Of a stretch of 64,000 nt of DNA, positions 26,665 to 36,000 are shown one piece after another. Both the position numbers and the translations under genes were made by a program. A model generated the notes under the pieces. It saw only the letters and a program-made list of their open reading frames with translations. It had not been told where the DNA came from and did not search any database. The stretch lies in assembly GCF_006337165.1 (NCBI RefSeq), contig NZ_CP040896.1, forward strand, positions 1,860,001 through 1,924,000, given 5' to 3'. The stretch's first letter is position 1. Each line of letters starts with the position of its first letter. Source of the stretch: Hymenobacter jejuensis (GTDB lineage Bacteria > Bacteroidota > Bacteroidia > Cytophagales > Hymenobacteraceae).

Positions 26665-27693
26665 ATGGAGTGGCAGCAATACAAAGCCTTACTTATTGCG
26701 GAGGCGCAGGCCAAAGGTTATTCTGACGAAAAGTTATTAGAGACGCTCGACTATGCGAATAATTTAATAAACAAATCTTTGCCTGTAATATATGATCTTA
26801 AACATTTATCGCTATTAGTTGGATATAAAACAGCATATATACAAAGAGCGACCCATAGATCGCAATTTTTCTATAGACGTTTTGAGATTAGAAAAAAATC
26901 TGGCGCCACTCGGGTTATATTCGAACCTCTTCCAAGCTTGAAAGAAATTCAGCTCTGGATATTAAAAAATATCTTAAATAATTGCCCTATTAGCAAATAC
27001 GCTAAAGCATACGTCAGAAAAAAGTCGATTAAAGACGCAGCAAGATTTCACAAGAATCAGAAATATGTAGTAACAATTGATATTGTTCAATTTTTTGAAT
27101 TTATAAATTACCCAACTGTTTTGGGCAAATTTATACTTATGGGCTATAGTCGAGAAGTGTCGACAATTTTAACTAAATTATGCTGTAAGAATGATAGTTT
27201 GCCTCAAGGGGCCCCAACTAGCCCATCGCTTTCGAATATCGTTTTTGCTGATATTGATTTTGAAATTTCAGAATATTGTTATGCTAACAATATTAGATAC
27301 ACAAGATACGCAGATGACTTAATTTTTTCAGGTGATCTAGAGCCTAAATTACTCATAGGGAAAATTGAAGGCATTTTACTTAATAATGGCTTTATTTTAA
27401 ATAATTCAAAGACAAGGATTATGCGCCCTTGGCAAAGGCAAATAGTGACGGGGTTGATCGTAAATGAAAAGAGCAAAGTCCAAGTACCAATCGAAGCCAG
27501 AAGAAAGCTAAGGCAAGAAATGTATTATATCAATAAATTTGGCTTAGACTCCCACCTCTCTTACACAAAGAATTATAAAGCAAAATATTTAATCCACTTA
27601 TTAGGGGTAGCTAAATACATGTTTTTTATTAATCCAAATGATACTAAAGTAGCTAATTATATATATCAATTGGAATCTTATATAAATAATTGA
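26665..27693 (+). CDS. Retron-type reverse transcriptase
   Basis: Reverse transcriptase of 342 residues, the retron size. The catalytic aspartates are D139 (VTIDIVQFF) and YADD at 215-218, with LPQGAPTSP at 179-187 and VTG at 261-263. The VTG motif in the thumb-proximal region is characteristic of retron RTs. It should prime from a 2'-OH of its own RNA and make msDNA. The gene begins 22 nt after the structured RNA. No C-terminal effector fusion is present, so the PRTase and winged-helix proteins upstream are the accessory genes. It is AT-rich, unlike the operon that follows. Confidence 0.92.
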   Translation: MEWQQYKALLIAEAQAKGYSDEKLLETLDYANNLINKSLPVIYDLKHLSLLVGYKTAYIQRATHRSQFFYRRFEIRKKSGATRVIFEPLPSLKEIQLWILKNILNNCPISKYAKAYVRKKSIKDAARFHKNQKYVVTIDIVQFFEFINYPTVLGKFILMGYSREVSTILTKLCCKNDSLPQGAPTSPSLSNIVFADIDFEISEYCYANNIRYTRYADDLIFSGDLEPKLLIGKIEGILLNNGFILNNSKTRIMRPWQRQIVTGLIVNEKSKVQVPIEARRKLRQEMYYINKFGLDSHLSYTKNYKAKYLIHLLGVAKYMFFINPNDTKVANYIYQLESYINN

Positions 27694-28028
27694 GTAAACT
27701 AAATGTCATAAATCTATATTTTTCAAGTAAAAATGTAATTATTTTACAAACTACTGCACGCAGACAATCCAGATTTAGAAACCTAAATTCTAGAAGCACA
27801 TTTAATTTAGGCAACTTATTTTATTAGGCATATTATATATCTTTCACAATGCGGTCTAATCCCAGGATCATTTCCAATCAGCGTAGCAGGAGTAGCGAAG
27901 CAGCAGGAATCAACAGTGGTATAGTCCACCATAGGTGTTGAGGAAAGCGGTAGTTTCTGCTTGCTATCCTAACCTTTTTTAAATCTTGTATTACATATAA
28001 TCAGGAACTCTAGCCTGTAAGTCACTTA
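27694..28028. other. Gene-free interval between retron and Ssp/BREX operon
   Basis: The first 150 nt are AT-rich like the retron. Around 27850-27960 there is a patch of more balanced composition (from AATGCGGTCTAATCCC onward) without a recognisable gene. On the minus strand it can be read open for about 35 codons, but I do not recognise the peptide. It may be a remnant of a deleted gene. No terminator is clear for either the RT or the operon ending at 28029. Confidence 0.4.
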
Positions 28029-29192
28029 TTAACGAGCCTTGAATAGTTCGGTTAGGTTTGTGGCATGCATACTCAGTTGTGCTGCTGCTTGTTGCAGTTC
28101 AGAAACTGTATTGAATCGCCCTAGGCCTACTCGAACTGTTGCACGAGCATCTTCACGTGATAAGCCGACAGCTAAAAGGGTAGCAGATGGCTCGACGGTA
28201 CCGGCATCGCAAGCAGAGCCCATGCTGAGAGCCAAGCCCGGCAGACGAGCAAGCAAAGCATCGGCTTCAATGCCCGGGAAGGTTAAGCTGCTGTTGTGAG
28301 GCAGGCGTGCTTGCACATTGCCGTTGATGCGAACGGTGGGAATAGCAGCTTGTACGGCATTTTCGAATATGTTGCGGAGAGCCGCTAGACTTTGGCTCTC
28401 AGTAGCTAAAAGCCCGGCACAACGAGTGCAGGCAGCGCCTAAGCCGACAATACCGGGAACGTTCAAGGTACCAGGTCGCCAGCCCCGCTCCTGCCCGCCG
28501 CCGTAGCCCAAGGGTTCTAACTGGGTACGGCGTGGACTGCGCACCACGAGGGCCCCGATGCCTTGGGGACCGTAAAGCTTGTGCCCGCTAAGGGAAAGTA
28601 AGTCGACGCCCCATGCCTGCATATCAACTGGCACTTTTCCTACAGCCTGTGCTGCGTCCGTGTGCATAATAGCGCCAGCGGCATGAGCTAAATGAGCTAG
28701 CTGTGGGACGGGTTGAATAGTACCTATTTCGCCGTTAGCTGCGTGAACAGAAACGAGGAGCGTGTCCGTCGTGATAAGCTGAGCGGCGGCTGATAAGTCG
28801 ACTGTTCCCTGGTGGTTAACGGGCGCTAATACTACCTCAAAGCCTTCGCGGGCCAGCACTTTAGCGGGGTTGCTGATGGCTTTGTGCTCGATGGCCGAAA
28901 TGACAATGCGGCAGCGGGAGCTGGTAGCTCGCGCAGCTCGGGCATATCCCAGCAAGGCCAAGTTGTTAGCTTCCGTGGCGCCACTGGTAAAAACTACCTC
29001 TCCTGGTTGAGCGCCGACCAAGTTTGCTACCTGCTCGCGGGCGAGTTGTACAGCGTCAGCCGTGCGGCTGCCGGCGAAGTGCGGAGAGGATGGATTGCCG
29101 AATTGGCCCTGAAAGTAGGGCAACATGGCCTCCACCACGTGTGGGTCGCAGGGTGTAGTGGCGTGGTGGTCAAGGTAAATAAGAGGCTGCAT
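28029..29192 (-). CDS. Cysteine desulfurase (SspA/DndA/IscS-like)
   Basis: PLP enzyme that takes sulfur from cysteine as an enzyme persulfide. It has 387 residues with SGHKLYGPQG (PLP lysine K205), TDAAQAVGK and a catalytic cysteine C328 in SMGSACDAG. It is the last gene of the nine-gene operon, 9 nt after the BrxL-like gene. In phosphorothioation systems this enzyme supplies sulfur to the PAPS-reductase-like protein SspD or DndC. Being inside the operon rather than with iron-sulfur assembly genes supports that role (inference). Sequence alone cannot separate it from a housekeeping IscS. Confidence 0.88.
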   Translation of the reverse strand: MQPLIYLDHHATTPCDPHVVEAMLPYFQGQFGNPSSPHFAGSRTADAVQLAREQVANLVGAQPGEVVFTSGATEANNLALLGYARAARATSSRCRIVISAIEHKAISNPAKVLAREGFEVVLAPVNHQGTVDLSAAAQLITTDTLLVSVHAANGEIGTIQPVPQLAHLAHAAGAIMHTDAAQAVGKVPVDMQAWGVDLLSLSGHKLYGPQGIGALVVRSPRRTQLEPLGYGGGQERGWRPGTLNVPGIVGLGAACTRCAGLLATESQSLAALRNIFENAVQAAIPTVRINGNVQARLPHNSSLTFPGIEADALLARLPGLALSMGSACDAGTVEPSATLLAVGLSREDARATVRVGLGRFNTVSELQQAAAQLSMHATNLTELFKAR

Positions 29193-29201
29193 AAGCGCGG
29201 A

Positions 29202-30683
29202 TTAAGGGGCCACGTAACGCCCATATTTGCGGTATTCGAGATCGAGATTGTATAGCTGGTCCCAAATGCCCTGCCGCAATTTAATAGCTGGGTCTACGCA
29301 ATATTTTTTAAAGTCGGCATCGCTCACCTCTCCGTTAGGAAAGAGCAACTTCATATAACCGCTAGCCAAGGCACGCACACTTTCTTGGTTGCGCTGGTAA
29401 GCATCGGGGCCTAGTTGGATGTGACGGGCGCAGTAGGCGTCAGTTTCCAGCTCTTGGCGTAAACAGAGTAGAATGTCACTGAAGTAATCAGCCTTCAGTC
29501 CGCTTTGCTCGGCGAAGCTTAGGGGGGAGAGTTTGGGGACTTGCCAACCAGGAATAAGGCCACGGATGCGGTCAAGGAAAGCCGTTTCCTGCAGGAAGGT
29601 GGGCAATTCACACACTATAGGTTCTTTAGCAGGGCGTTGGTCAGCATCGAGGGTGATGTTGGCCAGTAACACGAACCCACAGTCAGAAGCCATTTCGTGT
29701 TTGCCACCTCGTGAGATTTTACCGTTGGCCAAATACCCTTTCAGGCCTCCAACAATTTCAGCGGGGTTTTCAAATTTAAGAGTCTGCACCTCATCGAGTA
29801 CCACTACTGCATAGCGGGCCAATATGCCGGGCTGGTTGGTTTGATTGTTGACGAACAACACCGCTGGTGACACGTTTCCGCCACTGATAAGACGCACAAG
29901 GGGCGAAATATTCTCGTAAACATAACTCTTGCCAGTTCCTTTGGGGGCAAGCTCCATAAGGTGGACATTCTTCTGCACGAGGGGCAGCAGCCTTGCCAAC
30001 ACTAATAGTTGGGCATCCGGTGAGTAAGCAGCTGGGTTGTAGCCCATTGTGAGCAGCAGTAGAGCACGCCACTCCGCAAGATTAAACTCGCCCCGAGCTT
30101 CGCGCCAACGGTTCAAGTCAACAGAAGCTTGCATAGGCTGGAACTCTGTGATGACAATGCCTTGGTCGCGGATGTAAAGTAGCTGGGCTACCCCCCACAT
30201 GCCCTGTTGCAACAAAGCAGGATACGATTCGAGGAGGTGCTCGGCAATCTGGGCCCGCTCCTCCCCTATCATGGGAAGTTTAGCTACGCGCTCCCCTTTT
30301 TTACCGGTCAGGCTTACTTCTACCTGCACAGGGGTAAGTATACGTACGGCCTCGCCGTTGAGCAGGCGGTTACGGATGAGGTTGCCTTCGTCGGCTTTGG
30401 GCACTACGCGGGCTGCCCACTCCAATACCTTAGTCGCATCTTCGGCTGACAGTGGCCCCCGACCAGGCACTTTCGATTCAAGTACCCACTCAGCTACATA
30501 CCCAGGAATGCCCCGGCTTTGCAGCTTAGAGGCTGGCAGGCGACGCTTATCAATTGAGACATTGCCAAAAACGCGTTCCACCTTCGATTCCAAAGCAGCC
30601 ATGTCGACCCCATGCACGAGGCGGGGAAGCGCAGGAATAGTCTCGTCGAAGAGGCCAAACAGGTCATCATTATTCGTGGCCAT
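29202..30683 (-). CDS. BrxL-like AAA+ protein without a Lon protease domain
   Basis: AAA+ ATPase with Walker A APKGTGKSY (249-253 GTGKS), Walker B VVVLDEVQ (293-300) and the BrxL hallmark ISGGNVSPAVLFVNN. Full BrxL is longer (about 680 residues by memory) and ends in a Lon-like protease domain. This protein has 493 residues and stops soon after KLLFPNGEVSDADF, just where that domain would begin, with no trace of a serine-lysine dyad. BrxL rings act on DNA in BREX defence. In the operon it follows the PglZ gene by 19 nt. It may match one of the SspF-H proteins reported with SspABCD (inference). Confidence 0.85.
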   Translation of the reverse strand: MATNNDDLFGLFDETIPALPRLVHGVDMAALESKVERVFGNVSIDKRRLPASKLQSRGIPGYVAEWVLESKVPGRGPLSAEDATKVLEWAARVVPKADEGNLIRNRLLNGEAVRILTPVQVEVSLTGKKGERVAKLPMIGEERAQIAEHLLESYPALLQQGMWGVAQLLYIRDQGIVITEFQPMQASVDLNRWREARGEFNLAEWRALLLLTMGYNPAAYSPDAQLLVLARLLPLVQKNVHLMELAPKGTGKSYVYENISPLVRLISGGNVSPAVLFVNNQTNQPGILARYAVVVLDEVQTLKFENPAEIVGGLKGYLANGKISRGGKHEMASDCGFVLLANITLDADQRPAKEPIVCELPTFLQETAFLDRIRGLIPGWQVPKLSPLSFAEQSGLKADYFSDILLCLRQELETDAYCARHIQLGPDAYQRNQESVRALASGYMKLLFPNGEVSDADFKKYCVDPAIKLRQGIWDQLYNLDLEYRKYGRYVAP

Positions 30684-30702
30684 AGTGGCTTATTTCTAAT
30701 CT

Positions 30703-33015
30703 TTAAAGGTCCCCCAGCAAATCGGCCTGGCGGGTTTGAAATTCATCGGTGCTGAGTTCATTAGTTAATCCGAACTGCTGTTCACTGCCATCGGGAAGCT
30801 CCACCGTGATGCTTAGCTGGGCAGCCGTAATACGCAGACCGTTAGGCCAATTTGCTAGCAGAACCGCAACAGATGTGTTTTGCAGTCCAGGCAGAGCGGT
30901 ATTAATTTCTATTTCCAAAGGGGCTTCTGTAGGCCAGCTAAGCGTAAGGCTGCGTAGACGTACAGGGCGGTCAGCTTGGTTGAATAACTGAAGCATGGCC
31001 GTGCCAGAAAGTCCAATTCGGGCTCTGCCAGTAGCCGAGCCTAACACCTGCACCGGTACAGCATCGCGCTGAAGCATGAGCCAAGGCACTACTACTTCTT
31101 CGGGCCAAATGCCACCGTGAGAGAAGTTGTCAGGGCCTCCTACCTGACTGCCATCGTTGCGACAGATCAGGAAGCTGCGCTCATCCCGCACCACACCTAC
31201 CCAGCCCGGCAGATTGAAATACTCTGGATCAAGCCACTCAATATCGGGGGATTCCGGTGGACGGGAGCCAGGCACTTCCTGATAAGCTACGCGTCCGTGC
31301 GCCTCGAAGCCATCGGGAACAGCTACGGCACGGGTACCAGGACCCAGCATCCGACCGTGGTCGGTGGTAATCAGGATACGAAGCCCAAATGCATGAGGCA
31401 CCTCCTTAGCTGCCGCGACAATGGTTTGCGCCATGATATCCAGCGCTCCCAGAGCGTTGCGGCGTACAGTCGAGGCTTCCGCTTTTTCGTGGTAAGCCGA
31501 GTCCGGCTGCAAGGGCTTCCATACCAACGACTGGCCACCCGTGAGCTGGCGGACGCGGGGTACAGGGTCTTGGTGATCTCTTACGTCGGCGGCCATTTCG
31601 GCAGTTAAGTCAGGCAGACGGCTTAACGTGCGCAGAAAGGGAATACCAGTCCGCACGGGCACTTTGGTGAAGTGAGTAATGGTAGGCAGCAAGCCGAAGC
31701 AAGGAGCAGCTTCAGTAGTAACAATGCGACCTAAAGACCGTTCGCGCACTTGCTGGGCTAAGTGGAGGGCATCAGCCCAGCCTAGCCCATCTGCAATAAT
31801 CCAGAGTATTACTTCACTGGCATTCTGAGGATGTACCCGGCTATGCTGAGTCCAGTAAAGGTGCTGGTATGGATGCGTAGCACCAGATAAGCGACTCGGG
31901 TAGGTAGCCAGTAGCCACTCCCCGAATGCCAACGCATGGCGGCGCACAGTAGCTGTTATAGCCGCATCTGGCTTCTCCTGCTTAGCCTGCCACGTACGGT
32001 AGGGGAGGTATTCCTCCGTAGTCCATCGGAGGACCGCTTCAGGCTCTTGAGGCAAAGGCCCGGGCTCGGGTGGAGGCAGCCGGCTAGCCAGCTCTGCATA
32101 CTCATCAGGCGGCATGCTACTCCGCAGTACTCGCAGGAGGCCCACAGTAAGAGCGGCGCTATTTTGGTGCACGTAGTGCAACGCTACGCTGAGAGATATA
32201 GGCAGCAGATCGGGGTGCAGCCCCTGACTATGTACTTGTGTCCACCAAGCAGCTATGGCAGTACCCACATCTGTATCAGCAGGGCGATTGACAACGAAGC
32301 GGGGCAAGTCGGCCTCCCATTGTTGGCGGGCCGCCGTGAGCCACTCGGCTGGCACCGGCGCCGGACAAGGTCCTGCCCAGGTAAGAGCTTGGCGAATAGG
32401 GCGCGTTATGGGCGCGCCGGGCAGGCCGACCCAAGCGCGGTGGACGACGAGAGCAGCAGCGGGGTCAAGAGGCATCAGTATTTCAGCCTGCGGTTCCTGC
32501 TGCTGCCAACTCGCCAGCCAAGCAGCTACTATGGGTTGGTGCGCGGTGGACCAGTCGTAACGATCGGTTTTGTGAAGCCACGTCAGCCATTGCCCTGCGG
32601 CACGAGCCACGTCTTCAGGCTCGGCACTGGGAGCCAGCTCCCATACTGCCTGGGCAGCAGGGTAAAGAGCGTTCAGGACAGTGGGCACGGATAGACCAAC
32701 AGGCCAGTGGTCCTCACCCCATAGCGCATGCAGTTCACGCGCAACCCCTTGGGCTTCCGCCATCGGCAACGCAGGTACTAACCGCTGCAAGGTGTATCCA
32801 GGCGATACCAACTCTGTACACCTACCTCCCTGGATTTCCCACCAAGTGCGGGCCCACTGGGTAAGCGCTTGACCCCGAACAACGACCTGTGGTACTGAAG
32901 CCCCCACATTGGCAGTTTCGCGCAGCCAATCCAACTCGTTATCCACGAGTTGGCAGCTAGCAGGCACAGGGGCGTCGCCGTGAGGGTCGAGCAACAGAGA
33001 GTTAACAGAATGCAC
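30703..33015 (-). CDS. pglZ: PglZ-domain protein (BREX)
   Basis: Alkaline-phosphatase-superfamily PglZ protein, the signature component of all BREX systems. The 770 residues include LWIIADGLGWADALHL (about 405-420), with the metal-binding DG, and LITTDHGRM (about 545-553). A C-terminal beta-rich region follows. The N-terminal 350 residues are not recognisable by eye. Biochemical activity of PglZ varies and is not settled. It overlaps no neighbours: it begins 14 nt after brxC and precedes the BrxL-like gene by 19 nt. Confidence 0.88.
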   Translation of the reverse strand: MHSVNSLLLDPHGDAPVPASCQLVDNELDWLRETANVGASVPQVVVRGQALTQWARTWWEIQGGRCTELVSPGYTLQRLVPALPMAEAQGVARELHALWGEDHWPVGLSVPTVLNALYPAAQAVWELAPSAEPEDVARAAGQWLTWLHKTDRYDWSTAHQPIVAAWLASWQQQEPQAEILMPLDPAAALVVHRAWVGLPGAPITRPIRQALTWAGPCPAPVPAEWLTAARQQWEADLPRFVVNRPADTDVGTAIAAWWTQVHSQGLHPDLLPISLSVALHYVHQNSAALTVGLLRVLRSSMPPDEYAELASRLPPPEPGPLPQEPEAVLRWTTEEYLPYRTWQAKQEKPDAAITATVRRHALAFGEWLLATYPSRLSGATHPYQHLYWTQHSRVHPQNASEVILWIIADGLGWADALHLAQQVRERSLGRIVTTEAAPCFGLLPTITHFTKVPVRTGIPFLRTLSRLPDLTAEMAADVRDHQDPVPRVRQLTGGQSLVWKPLQPDSAYHEKAEASTVRRNALGALDIMAQTIVAAAKEVPHAFGLRILITTDHGRMLGPGTRAVAVPDGFEAHGRVAYQEVPGSRPPESPDIEWLDPEYFNLPGWVGVVRDERSFLICRNDGSQVGGPDNFSHGGIWPEEVVVPWLMLQRDAVPVQVLGSATGRARIGLSGTAMLQLFNQADRPVRLRSLTLSWPTEAPLEIEINTALPGLQNTSVAVLLANWPNGLRITAAQLSITVELPDGSEQQFGLTNELSTDEFQTRQADLLGDL

Positions 33016-33029
33016 GAGTAAGGAGCTGA

Positions 33030-36000
33030 TTATAGGTCGAGTAGTCCCTGAAGGCGCACCAAACAGGCTTTTTGTTCAGCACGATTGCCGATATCGAGGA
33101 AAGCTTTTTCGGCAACACTAGCCTTATCTTTGGCCACACGGCGGCGAAGATCTTTATCAAGGGCGTCGCGACGGGGCTTGTCCTCATCGGGCAGGAATTC
33201 GAGTCGACGCTCAAGTTCGGTGAGCAGTGGCGCAGGAGCGTCCTGCGCCTCGTTGCGTGCAACCAGCTCGTCGAGCTTCTGGCGGGCGGCTTGGCGCTGC
33301 TCATCAAAACGGCGCTCGAAGTCGGCGCGTTCTTGGCTTACCAGGCCTATCTGCACTTCGGACAGGCCTTCGCGGGCCGCCAACCGTTCGTATTCGCGCA
33401 CCACCTTACGCACATCATCGGCTGTTTTAGGCTTTTCGCGGCGCTGGTCTTTGAGGTTGGACAGCAGTTTGCTCACCCTATCGGCCTTCCGTTCTAACTC
33501 CTTAATCTGATCAGCTTCTGGGGTGCCTTCAAACTGCGCAGCTTTGCGGTTGAGGTCGCGCTCAAAAGACGCAATTGCAGGAGCTTCCGTGAGCGTATTG
33601 GCACGTTCGCACATAGTCAACAACCACGCTTCAGTTTCGAGGCGCTTGGTGTTGAGCGTGAGCGTAGCCTCGGCTACTAGGGATACCGTGGAATCGGCTT
33701 TAGGGTTGGCACCTTGAAAATAGGCCAACAGTTCGCGCCAATCCGCCAGAGAATTTGCGCGGCGGGCTTCAGTTATTTTCTCACGGATGCCGGCATCCTG
33801 TCCCTCCTTGCTAAATTCATCGTGGCGTTCTTCCAACAGTTGTTCAGCGTCACGTATACGGCGGTCCAAGTCAGGTTCACCTAAGGGCGAAACTAGCGAC
33901 AGAAGAACTCCTAATTGGCGTTTAGAGAGGTCGTAACCTCGTAGAGAGCTTATGTTAGCCAATTCGGCAGCTACTTCAGTGAGCAACTGGCGGAGCTTGG
34001 CCGCAGCCCGCTTTTGCCCTTGGCCGATGGTTTGTTGACTGGGAGGAACTACCATTCCCAACGGCACGCCAGCCTTGGTAGGGTCGTTGAATAGCTGAAC
34101 GAGTTCGATCAGCTGTTTGATACCCCCAGGTGTAGTAGGCACCGTTTCGAGCGCCGCTATTCCTTCGGTAATGCGCCTCTCATACTCCTGAGCCTGCTTC
34201 AACTCGTGCCCCAACTGCTCAGCAGCTTGTTTTGCCTCTTTCCGTAGGCCTGGATTTCCACCTTCCGTATCGGCATACTGAGAAAGCTGTTGAACAGCTG
34301 GTTCCGCCTCAGCCAAGCTTATGGACTCAGAGTGAGCATAACGAAGCTTGGTAACTAAGCTTTGCACTTCCCCTTCGACCACCTCTTCATTCCGCCGGCT
34401 TGCTCGAATGTTATAGGTATGCAACATGGTTTCCAAGATTCCCCGAAAATCATTGCTCGTACCAAGCCAGCTCTTATATTCGAGAGGACGTTTATGCTGG
34501 TCCGTAATTTCGAGTTGGTGGCGGTTTACGCCGTACCAAGTCCCAAACAGGATGCCCAAAGACCACGGATCATAGCCGTACGGAGCATTTAGCAATTGAA
34601 GCAGCGCTGGGCGTAGGGAGTGGTTTTTGGCACCAGGAGGCACAGCAGCTTCGAGAACCTCCCAAGCATGCTTGACCAACGGCAGTTTAGGAGCCGTAAC
34701 CCGCTCACTTGTATCGACTACTCCCCAGGATGCAGGCGTACCAACGCGCAGCACCTTGCTGTACAAGTCGCGAGCACGCCCCATATTGCGGGCAGCCTCA
34801 TCCCAATCCACAAAAGAGCCTCTATACAGCTTTGGCACTGCTAGCCCTACGGCAGCTCGGAGGTTAGTTCCCCGCGTTGAGTCGCCCAAGTAAGGAGCGA
34901 AACGGTAGTACACGGTTTCGTAGGCTGCCTGCAGCACGTGTGCTAGGTTCACGGTCTTCTTACCAGTTAGCCTAGACTCAATACCAGATAGATGCAAAGA
35001 AGGAACCTGGTATTCGGTCGCTTTGCGGAGATCATCTTTTAACGCATCCAGTGCACTCTGCACGTTGTTGCGAACGGTAGTGCGCCGCTGAGTAATAGGC
35101 TCTGTTCCCAGCGTACGTTTCTGGGCTTCCGATAAGTTACCTAACACATTCAGCTCCAGCAAGCCATTGAGCAGGGCCTCATGTGACTTTTTGGGCAGTA
35201 TCACTACAACAGGAGGCACCTGTTTCTGGTCGGAGAAGCTGGCTATGGCCTGATTTAGATCTTTCTCGGCATGCTGCCGGAGCCACTGCACCTCTGCTTC
35301 ATCCGCAGCCAGTGGGGCTATCACGTAACCTCGGGCTGCATCAGCCAGTCGACCATTAGCTTCTAACGTCTGCAGCTTGAGCAAAGTAGCCAAGCGAGGA
35401 GCGCTCCATTGCGCACGCGGGACGAATACTACGCGGGCGCCCCAGTCGCCGCCGGTGGTGTTATGAAAGGCTACTTCTCCTACCGATGTGAACTTGGCTT
35501 CTTCGCTAAGCAGCCCCTCGTTGACTGCAGCTAGCCATTTGATTTCGTCACGTTTGAGCTTTTCAAGGCCTTCTACAACGGCTTGGCGCACCTGCGAGCC
35601 ATCCTGATTGTTAGCCCAGAAGCGGTATGTTTCGCTTACGGAATCGTACTCAATGTAACCAGCCGTATCACAGAGAGTGGTAAGGGCGCGGCGCACGGCG
35701 GTACGAGATAAGCCAGTAAGCACTGCCAAGGCCCCGTTATAATCGGTTGCTTCCGTATCGCCGGGTTTGAAGCCTGCCGTTTCGTACAGCAGAATAGCTT
35801 GCAGTATAGCCTCCGTATCGGGAATGTTCGCAGGAATGGCTTTTCGGAGGGTGGTTTGGTATTGTTTCCAAGCATCGTCAGATACAAGTTGGTGCTGATA
35901 ATAGGCTACCAGAGCAATGGGGCGTATCCAGCAGAGCCGGCCATCGGCGGCTATGGCAGGACGGCGTTTGCAGTGCAGCATGGTATCTTTCACGAAAGAA

